Of a stretch of DNA of 11,406 bases, positions 6,449 to 11,406 are shown in pieces. A program made the position numbers and the translations under genes. Position 1 is the first letter of the stretch; the number at the start of each line of letters is the position of its first letter. The DNA comes from an uncultured Lachnospiraceae bacterium. GTDB taxonomy: Bacteria > Bacillota > Clostridia > Lachnospirales > Lachnospiraceae. The notes under the pieces are model-generated. The model was not told where the DNA came from, ran no database searches, and saw nothing but the letters and a program-made list of their open reading frames with translations. The DNA is taken from the NCBI GenBank assembly GCA_902766845.1, contig CACXFD010000237.1, positions 1 to 11,406 on the forward strand. Direction: 5' to 3'.

Positions 6449-7666
6449 TCAGTTCTTTCCGTTCAGCTTCATGGCCCGGACCTTGGTGGACAGGCCGTAG
6501 AGCGTGATGAAGCCGGAGGCGTCGTGGTGATCGTACAGGTCGCCGGTCGTGAAGGACGCGAGGCTGTCATCGTACAGGCTGTACGGAGACGTGGTGCCCT
6601 GCTTGATGATGTTGCCCTTGTAGAGCTTCAGCTTGACTTCGCCGGTCACATACTGCTGGGTGCTCTCGATGAACGCCTGCAGCGCCTCGCGCAGCGGCGA
6701 GAACCACTTGCCGGAGTAGATCACGTCCGCGTATTTCGCGCCGATCTCTTTCTTGGCTTCGTAGGTATCCTTGTCCAGGATCAGTTCCTCGAGCTGCTGG
6801 TGGGCCTCCATCAGGATGGTGCCGCCGGGCGTCTCATACACGCCGCGGCTCTTCATGCCGACCACGCGGTTCTCGACGATGTCCACGATCCCGATTCCGT
6901 GCTGCCCGCCGAGCTCGTTGAGCTTGCGGACGATGTCGGACAGCTTCATCGGCTTTCCGTTCAGGGCTACGGCCTTGCCCTTTTCAAAGGTCAGCGACAG
7001 CGTCACGGCCTCGTCGGGCGCCTTTTCGGGCGGAACGGAGAGGACCAGCAGGTGGTCAAAATTCGGGGCCAGCGACGGGTCTTCGAGCTCGAGGCCCTCG
7101 TGGCTGATGTGCCAGAGGTTGCGGTCGCGGCTGTAGGAGTTATCCGCGGAGAACGGCAGATGGATGCCGTGCGCTTCGCAGTATTCGATCTCTTCCTGAC
7201 GGGAGGCCACGTCCCAGATGCGCCAGGGAGCGATGATCTTAAGATCGGGCGCCAGCGCGCGGATGCCGAGTTCGAAGCGGATCTGGTCATTGCCCTTGCC
7301 GGTCGCGCCGTGGCAGATGGCCGTCGCGTTCTCCTTGCGGGCGATCTCGACGAGCTTCTTGGCGATCAGCGGACGGGCGATCGCGGTGCCCAGCATATAC
7401 TTGTTTTCATAGACGGAACCCGACTGGACGTACGGCGTCACGTAATCATCGCAGAATTCGTCGACGACGTCGAGGATGTAGAGCTTCTCCGCACCGGAGA
7501 GCTTCGCACGCTCCTCGAGGCCCGACAGTTCCTCGCCCTGACCCACGTCGATGCAGCAGCAGACGACGTCGTAGTCGTAATTCTCCTTCAGCCACGGGAT
7601 GATCATCGTGGTGTCCAGACCGCCCGAGTACGCTAAGATCACTTTTTCCTTGACCGCTTCGCTCAT
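6449..7666 (-). CDS. argG: Argininosuccinate synthase (ArgG)
   Basis: ArgG condenses citrulline and aspartate with ATP to form argininosuccinate, the penultimate step of arginine synthesis; characterised members are cytoplasmic tetramers. The 405-residue protein shows the N-type PP-loop AYSGGLDTT (12-20), then SVYENKYMLGTAIARP, HGATGKGNDQIRFE, SADNSYSRDRNLWHISHEG and a C-terminal GFITLYGL, all typical of bacterial ArgG. The ATG at 7664-7666 is supported by AGAGGA on the minus strand (7680-7675) 8 nt upstream. The gene is transcribed away from argC and shares a 208-bp control region with it. A sigma-A-type promoter with an ArgR-type dyad at its start site predicts repression by arginine. argH is not in the window. 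Confidence 0.97.
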   Translation of the reverse strand: MSEAVKEKVILAYSGGLDTTMIIPWLKENYDYDVVCCCIDVGQGEELSGLEERAKLSGAEKLYILDVVDEFCDDYVTPYVQSGSVYENKYMLGTAIARPLIAKKLVEIARKENATAICHGATGKGNDQIRFELGIRALAPDLKIIAPWRIWDVASRQEEIEYCEAHGIHLPFSADNSYSRDRNLWHISHEGLELEDPSLAPNFDHLLVLSVPPEKAPDEAVTLSLTFEKGKAVALNGKPMKLSDIVRKLNELGGQHGIGIVDIVENRVVGMKSRGVYETPGGTILMEAHQQLEELILDKDTYEAKKEIGAKYADVIYSGKWFSPLREALQAFIESTQQYVTGEVKLKLYKGNIIKQGTTSPYSLYDDSLASFTTGDLYDHHDASGFITLYGLSTKVRAMKLNGKN

Positions 7667-7714
7667 GTGTTTCTTCCTCTTTTCTTATGATGCGCCGGAT
7701 CTATGCATCTCACA

Positions 7715-7729
7715 GCGCATATTATGCAC
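7715..7729. promoter_or_regulatory. Candidate second ARG box in the argG leader
   Basis: GCGCATATTATGCAC contains the perfect 11-bp palindrome GCATATTATGC (7717-7727). Its centre is about 20 bp from that of the ARG box at 7734-7751, close to the 21-bp spacing of tandem ARG boxes bound by one ArgR hexamer in E. coli. Half-sites are TGCAT-like, not TGAAT. The ArgR assignment is inference from position and symmetry. Confidence 0.45.
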
Positions 7730-7733
7730 ACGT

Positions 7734-7751
7734 GTTGAATAAACATTCGTG
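7734..7751. promoter_or_regulatory. ARG box (ArgR/AhrC operator) at the argG transcription start
   Basis: GTTGAATAAACATTCGTG has the core TGAAT-AAAC-ATTCG (7736-7749). It matches the classical ArgR half-sites TGAAT-N4-ATTCA at nine of ten positions. It overlaps the predicted argG start point, just downstream of the -10 element, and is likely to bind the arginine-dependent repressor. No argR gene is in the window. Confidence 0.7.
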
Positions 7752-7780
7752 AGTATACCCCAGTCTTTCGTAAAAATCAA
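7752..7780 (-). promoter_or_regulatory. argG promoter
   Basis: Read on the minus strand, a -35 element TTGATT (7780-7775), a 17-bp spacer and a -10 element TATACT (7757-7752) form a good sigma-A promoter. Predicted transcription start is near 7745, giving an argG leader of about 80 nt. The best ARG-box candidate (7734-7751) begins right after the -10 element, a position suited to blocking RNA polymerase. Confidence 0.75.
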
Positions 7781-7787
7781 CCCCTTT

Positions 7788-7805
7788 TTTGAATTTTTAT
7801 AAAAA
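7788..7805. promoter_or_regulatory. Weak ARG-box-like AT-rich dyad between the two promoters
   Basis: TGAAT-TTTT-ATAAA (7790-7803) keeps one perfect TGAAT half-site and a degraded partner, eight of ten matches in all. It sits inside a wider dyad, CTTTTT (7784-7789) with AAAAAG (7801-7806), between the argG -35 and the argC -35. The region may be an UP-like element or a second operator. AT-richness makes chance matching easy. Confidence 0.3.
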
Positions 7806-7809
7806 GTGC

Positions 7810-7838
7810 TTGCATAAAACCCGCGAAGGTGCTATAAC
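7810..7838 (+). promoter_or_regulatory. argC promoter with extended -10
   Basis: A -35-like TTGCAT (7810-7815; three of six matches), a 17-bp spacer and TATAAC (7833-7838; five of six) form the promoter. TG at 7830-7831 one base before the -10 makes it an extended -10 (TGCTATAAC), which compensates for the weak -35. Transcription would start near 7845, giving a leader of about 30 nt before argC ATG 7875. It should drive argC-argJ-argB-argD. Confidence 0.7.
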
Positions 7839-7844
7839 TTGCAC
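7829..7844. promoter_or_regulatory. Dyad overlapping the argC -10 element (candidate operator)
   Basis: GTGC (7829-7832) and GCAC (7841-7844) form a perfect dyad of eight-base spacing that encloses the argC -10 element. The 14-bp core TGCTATAACTTGCA has the same length and geometry as an ARG box, with TGC/GCA arms. It resembles the argG-leader palindrome read on its own strand (GTGCATAATATGCGC). A repressor here would block the argC promoter; identity with ArgR is inference. Confidence 0.4.
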
Positions 7845-7874
7845 AGACACACCGGAAAACGGAGGGAATCGGGA

Positions 7875-8909
7875 ATGATCAAGGTCGGAATCATCGGCGC
7901 GACCGGATATGCCGGCGCGGAAGCGGCGCGGCTCCTGTACAGCCATCCCGGGGCGCAGGTCATCGCCTACGGATCCCGGAGCGGAGAGGGCAAGGCATTC
8001 GCTTCTTCCTATGGAAATATGAGGAATCTGATCGCGGATCCGCTGACGCCCGAAGACCTGTCTGAGCTCGCGGAGCAGGCCGATGTGATCTTTACCGCCA
8101 CGCCGCAGGGATACCTGTCCTCGGTCCTGACGGAAGAGATCCTGGAAAAGACGAAGATCATCGACCTGAGCGCGGATTTCCGCTTTTCGGATCTTGCGAC
8201 CTATGAGAGCTGGTACGGCCTGACGCACGGCAGCCCCGAGCTGCTGAAGAAAGCGGTCTACGGCCTGTGCGAACTGCACCGCGATCAGATCCGCGGCGCG
8301 TGCCTGGTAGCCAACCCCGGCTGCTATACGACCTGCTCGATCCTGAGCCTGTATCCGCTTCTGGAGGCCGGCCTGATCGACCCGTCGACGATCATCATCG
8401 ACGCCAAGAGCGGCACGTCCGGTGCCGGCCGCGGCGCCAAGGTGGACAATCTGTTCTGCGAGGTCAACGAGAACATCAAGGCATACGGCGTCGCGACGCA
8501 CCGTCATACGCCGGAGATCGAAGAGCAGCTCTCGCTCGCGGGCGCGGGCAAGGTGGTCGTGAGCTTCACGCCCCACCTCGTGCCGATGAACCGCGGCATC
8601 CTCGTGACCGCGTACGCGTCCCTCACGCGAGGCGGGGAGGAAGAGATCCGCGCCGCGTATGAAAAGCGGTACGGACAGGAGACGTTCATCCGGCTGCTCG
8701 GGAACGAATCGGCGCAGACCCGCTTCGTGGAAGGCAGCAACTACGTCGATATCGGCTGGAAGGCGGATCCGCGTACCGGCCGCGTGATCGTGATGGCGGC
8801 GCTGGACAATCTGGTCAAGGGCGCCGCGGGCCAGGCGGTCCAGAATATGAACCTGATGTTCGGCCTGCCGGAGGAGACCGGCCTGCTGCAGCCGCCGATG
8901 TTCCCGTAA
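7875..8909 (+). CDS. argC: N-acetyl-gamma-glutamyl-phosphate reductase (ArgC)
   Basis: ArgC reduces N-acetylglutamyl phosphate with NADPH to N-acetylglutamate semialdehyde, the third step of ornithine synthesis. The 344-residue protein shows the Rossmann motif GATGYAGAE (8-16), the catalytic cysteine in ANPGCYTTC (Cys150), the conserved THRHTPEIEEQ (208-218, with the active-site His211) and LVPMNRGIL. These features mark the type 1 (long) family. ATG 7875 is chosen because GGAGGG (7861-7866) lies 8 nt upstream and the protein starts at the family N-terminus MIKVGIIGATG. An in-frame TTG at 7839 falls inside the promoter region and upstream of the predicted transcript start. The gene is divergent from argG and is followed by argJ after 139 bp. 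Confidence 0.96.
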   Translation: MIKVGIIGATGYAGAEAARLLYSHPGAQVIAYGSRSGEGKAFASSYGNMRNLIADPLTPEDLSELAEQADVIFTATPQGYLSSVLTEEILEKTKIIDLSADFRFSDLATYESWYGLTHGSPELLKKAVYGLCELHRDQIRGACLVANPGCYTTCSILSLYPLLEAGLIDPSTIIIDAKSGTSGAGRGAKVDNLFCEVNENIKAYGVATHRHTPEIEEQLSLAGAGKVVVSFTPHLVPMNRGILVTAYASLTRGGEEEIRAAYEKRYGQETFIRLLGNESAQTRFVEGSNYVDIGWKADPRTGRVIVMAALDNLVKGAAGQAVQNMNLMFGLPEETGLLQPPMFP

Positions 8910-8942
8910 GCGGGACCGGCGCATACGGCTTCAAAATGGCCG

Positions 8943-9018
8943 GACCGGCGCGGCTGCCGACCGGCACGGCGCGGCGACGGATCGTCCGTAAACGCACGGA
9001 TGACCGGCACGGCGCGGC
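8943..9018 (+). repeat. GC-rich direct repeats between argC and argJ
   Basis: GACCGGCACGGCGCGGC occurs exactly twice (8959-8975 and 9002-9018), 43 bp apart. A shortened relative, GACCGGCGCGGC, lies at 8943-8954, and GACCGGCGC at 8914-8922. A small hairpin, ACGGA-TCG-TCCGT (8977-8989), lies between the two exact copies. No clear terminator or promoter is seen in this 139-bp gap, so argC and argJ are probably still co-transcribed. The role is unknown; the repeats could be a degenerate intergenic element or affect mRNA stability. Confidence 0.6.
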
Positions 9019-9048
9019 AAGGGCTTTTTATGGAAAGGATTTGATCAT

Positions 9049-10269
9049 ATGAAGATCATCGACGGGGGCGTGACGTCCCCTCTCGGTTTTGAAGCGGCCG
9101 GCATCCACGCCGGCATCAAAAAGGAAAAGCCGGATATGGCGCTCGTGCGCAGCGTTTGCCCGGCCGTTCCGGCCGGCACGTTCACGACCAATGTCGTGAA
9201 GGCGGCGCCGGTCAAATGGGACAGCACGGTCTGCGCCTCGTCCGAATTCGTGCAGGCCGTCGTCGTCAACAGCGGCGTCGCGAACGCCTGCACGGGCCCG
9301 GAAGGCATGAAGTCCTGTGAAGAGATGGCGCAGGTGACCGGAGACCTGCTGGGCATTCCGGCCGAGAGCGTCTTCGTGGCCTCGACCGGCGTGATCGGAC
9401 GCCAGATGCCGATGGACAAGATCGTGCCCGGCATCGAGAAACTGGCGCGGTCGCTGGCGGACAGCCGTCAGGCCGCATCGGACGCGGCTCACGCGATCAT
9501 GACCACGGATACCCGTCCGAAGGAAGCGGCCTGCCGGATCCAGCTGGGCGGCAAGACCGTGACGATCGGCGGCATGTGCAAGGGCTCCGGCATGATCCAT
9601 CCGAACATGGCCACGATGCTGTGCTTCGTGACCACGGACGCGGCCGTGGACCGCTGCGTCCTGCAGCAGATGCTGCGCGGCATCGTGACAGATACCTTCA
9701 ATATGATCTCGGTCGACGGGGACACCTCGACCAACGACAGCGTGCTGGTCCTCGCGAACGGCATGGCCGGGAACGAGCCGTTTTCCGGTCCGTGCGCGGA
9801 CTACGACGAGCTGCAGGAAGGACTGACCTATGTCCTGCGGGAACTGTCGAAGATGATCGCCGGGGACGGAGAGGGGGCTACGAGCCTGTTCGAAGTCACG
9901 GTCCGCGGCGCGGCCACCAAGGAAGACGCGCGCACGCTGGCGCGGTCGGTCGCCTCGAGCTCGCTCGTCAAGGCGGCCCTCTTCGGGCATGACGCCAACT
10001 GGGGCCGGATCCTCTGCGCGCTCGGCTACGCGGGCGTGCCGTTCGATCCCGACGCGGTGAGCCTGTGGATCGAGAGCGCCGCGGGACGTCTGAAGCTCGT
10101 CGAGAACGGCATGGACACCGGATATGATGAGGAAAAGGCTACGCAGATCCTTTCGCAGGATAGCGTGCGCGCCGAGGCCCTTCTGTCGGAGGGCGAGGCT
10201 GAGGCGACGGCCTGGGGCTGCGACCTGACCTATGATTACGTACGAATCAACGGAGATTATCGGAGCTGA
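9049..10269 (+). CDS. argJ: Bifunctional ornithine acetyltransferase / N-acetylglutamate synthase (ArgJ)
   Basis: ArgJ moves the acetyl group from N-acetylornithine to glutamate, recycling acetyl in the cyclic arginine pathway; bifunctional members also use acetyl-CoA for the first step. The 406-residue precursor is of normal length. It carries the autoproteolysis region KGSGMIHPNMATML, with predicted cleavage between Ala188 and Thr189, which becomes the N-terminal nucleophile of the beta chain. The N-terminal AGTFTTNVVKAAPV, SVDGDTSTNDS, GHDANWGRIL and the end YVRINGDYRS are family hallmarks. GGAAAGGA (9032-9039) lies 9 nt before ATG 9049. Whether it is bifunctional or only the transferase cannot be settled from sequence. 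No argA or argE is present in the window, which fits ArgJ-based recycling. argB starts 4 nt after its stop. Confidence 0.96.
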   Translation: MKIIDGGVTSPLGFEAAGIHAGIKKEKPDMALVRSVCPAVPAGTFTTNVVKAAPVKWDSTVCASSEFVQAVVVNSGVANACTGPEGMKSCEEMAQVTGDLLGIPAESVFVASTGVIGRQMPMDKIVPGIEKLARSLADSRQAASDAAHAIMTTDTRPKEAACRIQLGGKTVTIGGMCKGSGMIHPNMATMLCFVTTDAAVDRCVLQQMLRGIVTDTFNMISVDGDTSTNDSVLVLANGMAGNEPFSGPCADYDELQEGLTYVLRELSKMIAGDGEGATSLFEVTVRGAATKEDARTLARSVASSSLVKAALFGHDANWGRILCALGYAGVPFDPDAVSLWIESAAGRLKLVENGMDTGYDEEKATQILSQDSVRAEALLSEGEAEATAWGCDLTYDYVRINGDYRS

Positions 10270-10273
10270 GGAC

Positions 10274-11185
10274 ATGGCGAACGAAAAACAGACCGGTACG
10301 GAATCGTTTACGAGCATGCAGAAGGCGGAGGTCCTGATCGAGGCCCTGCCGTATATCCAGCGCTTCAACCGCAAGATCATCGTGATCAAGTACGGCGGCA
10401 GCGCGATGACCGATGAGACGCTCAAGGACAGCGTGATCGCGGACGCGGTCCTGCTGAAGCTGGTCGGCTTCAAGCCGATCCTCGTGCACGGGGGCGGCAA
10501 GGAGATCAGCTCCTGGGTGCAGAAGCTGGGCATGGAGCCGCATTTTGTCGGAGGCCTGCGCGTAACGGACGAGCCCACGATGGAAGTCGCCGAGATGGTG
10601 CTGAACCGCGTGAACAAGGAACTGGTCCCGCGCATCCAGAAGCTCGGCGTCAAGGCAGTCGGCGTATCCGGCAAGGACGGGGGCCTTCTGCATGTCAAAA
10701 AGCGCCTGAGCGGCGGACAGGACATCGGATACGTCGGAGAAGTGGATCATGTGGAGCCCAAGCTCCTGCTGGATCTGCTTGAAAAAGATTTCCTGCCGGT
10801 CGTCTGCCCGGTCGGATACGATGATGCCTTCGATACCTATAACATCAACGCGGACGACGCGGCCTGCGCGATCGCAGGGGCTCTCGGCGCGGAGAAACTC
10901 GCGTTTTTGACGGACACCAAGGGCGTCTACCGGGATATCCGCGATGAGAACAGCCTGATCTCCCAGATGACGGCGGCCCAGGCGGAGCAGTTCATCGCGG
11001 ACGGCCTGGCCGGCGGCGGGATGATCCCGAAGCTGACCAACTGCATCACAGCCATCCGGGAGGGCGTTTCGCGTGTGCATATCATCGACGGGCGCGTGCC
11101 GCACTGCCTGCTGCTCGAGATCTTCACGAACCGGGGCATCGGAACGGCCATCCTGCGGGATGAAGAGACGCCCCGCAAAGACTGA
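10274..11185 (+). CDS. argB: Acetylglutamate kinase (ArgB)
   Basis: ArgB phosphorylates N-acetylglutamate with ATP, the second step of the pathway and the controlled step in organisms with ArgJ. The 303-residue protein has KYGGSAM (39-45), VHGGGKEI (71-78), GLRVTD (94-99), NINADDAA (190-197) and GGGMIPKL (247-254, with the phosphate-binding Lys253). Ahead of the kinase fold is the helix KAEVLIEALPYIQRF (17-31), and the C-terminus has IDGRVPHCLLLEIFT. Both features characterise arginine-inhibited hexameric NAG kinases such as those of Thermotoga and Pseudomonas, so feedback inhibition by arginine is inferred. ATG 10274 is preferred, with GGAG (10262-10265) 8 nt upstream. In-frame ATG 10232 lies inside argJ, and ATG 10316 would trim 14 poorly conserved residues. 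Confidence 0.96.
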   Translation: MANEKQTGTESFTSMQKAEVLIEALPYIQRFNRKIIVIKYGGSAMTDETLKDSVIADAVLLKLVGFKPILVHGGGKEISSWVQKLGMEPHFVGGLRVTDEPTMEVAEMVLNRVNKELVPRIQKLGVKAVGVSGKDGGLLHVKKRLSGGQDIGYVGEVDHVEPKLLLDLLEKDFLPVVCPVGYDDAFDTYNINADDAACAIAGALGAEKLAFLTDTKGVYRDIRDENSLISQMTAAQAEQFIADGLAGGGMIPKLTNCITAIREGVSRVHIIDGRVPHCLLLEIFTNRGIGTAILRDEETPRKD

Positions 11186-11232
11186 CGGATAAACGATCGA
11201 ACCCGACCAAAACGGAAAAGGAGAACAGACCG

Positions 11233-11406
11233 ATGCTGTCCAAACAGGAGATCATGGCTACGGGCGACGCCCATCTGCTTCATACCTATAACCGGAGACC
11301 TCTCGTGCCGGACCACGGCGAGGGCATGTACCTGTATGACACGGACGGAGTGCGGTATCTGGATTTCTGCGCCGGGATCGCGGTCTACGCGCTCGGCTAC
11401 GGCGAC
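11233..11406 (+). CDS. argD: Acetylornithine aminotransferase (ArgD), N-terminal part, cut by window end
   Basis: The first 58 codons are present and the frame is open to the window edge. ArgD is a PLP-dependent aminotransferase that converts N-acetylglutamate semialdehyde and glutamate to N-acetylornithine. The fragment reads LLHTYNRRPLVPDHGEGMYL (15-34), followed by DTDGVRYLDFCAGIAVYALG (36-55), the classic start of class III aminotransferases of the ArgD type. The PLP lysine lies beyond the window. GGAG (11220-11223) is 9 nt before ATG 11233. The 47-bp gap after argB shows no terminator, so it belongs to the argCJBD operon. Closely related class III enzymes (GabT, RocD) share this opening; the operon context decides for ArgD. 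Confidence 0.92.
   Translation, partial: MLSKQEIMATGDAHLLHTYNRRPLVPDHGEGMYLYDTDGVRYLDFCAGIAVYALGYGD

Noticed and set aside
6401..6450. Direct repeat CGGCCGCT near the argG 3' end as a separate argG terminator
   Set aside because: CGGCCG copies can pair, but the loop is long and no T-run follows on the minus strand; the strong hairpin at 6345-6379 is the better candidate.
6362..7636. A 424-codon open frame on the plus strand opposite argG
   Set aside because: The minus strand encodes a full, motif-complete ArgG. The plus-strand translation has no recognisable domain and begins inside the terminator.
7703..7708. ATGCAT palindrome in the argG leader as a further ARG box
   Set aside because: Only six bases long, and its centre is about 16.5 bp from the next dyad, which does not fit the ARG-box spacing; likely chance.
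9002..9030. Possible terminator with TTTTT at 9025-9029 before argJ
   Set aside because: No stem ends immediately before the T-run; the GC-rich repeat upstream does not pair adjacent to it.

Overview
This is an ordinary, densely packed chromosomal segment from a GC-rich (about 60% by eye) Gram-positive anaerobe, most likely a member of the Clostridia. Three things point there. An rsmD-coaD pair is followed by a short Q/A-rich coiled-coil protein, an order I associate with Lachnospiraceae. RelQ is a stand-alone small alarmone synthetase. The arginine genes run argC-argJ-argB-argD, the usual Firmicutes order. The family assignment is inference from gene order and protein style, not from a search. 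There is no mobile element, CRISPR array, tRNA or rRNA gene, and no frameshifted gene.

Left part (1-1860, + strand): a promoter at 45-73 leads into rsmD (16S rRNA m2G966 methyltransferase), then coaD (coenzyme A synthesis), then an uncharacterised coiled-coil protein. These are closely spaced and look like one operon, ending at a hairpin around 1832-1860. Immediately after the hairpin lies a four-copy 16-bp tandem repeat (1861-1924), directly upstream of pepD.

Middle part (1941-6384, + strand): pepD (M20 aminoacyl-histidine dipeptidase), relQ ((p)ppGpp synthetase), an RsmF-type RNA m5C methyltransferase and a HAD hydrolase. The last three are separated by 3 and 5 nt. The run ends at a very strong GC-rich intrinsic terminator (6345-6384), which also separates it from the convergent argG.

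Right part (6449-11406): an arginine biosynthesis locus. argG is transcribed leftward and argCJB(D...) rightward from a 208-bp divergent control region. That region holds a good promoter on each strand and several ArgR-type dyads. The best, TGAATAAACATTCG, lies just downstream of the argG -10 element, and a second dyad is centred about 20 bp from it, the spacing of classical tandem ARG boxes. ArgJ recycles the acetyl group. ArgB has the N-terminal helix typical of arginine-inhibited NAG kinases. Only the first 58 codons of argD are in the window.

I see no convincing undescribed biological system. The most useful leads are the layout of the arginine control region, the 16-bp tandem repeat before pepD, a 17-bp repeat before argJ, and the uncharacterised coiled-coil protein linked to coaD.
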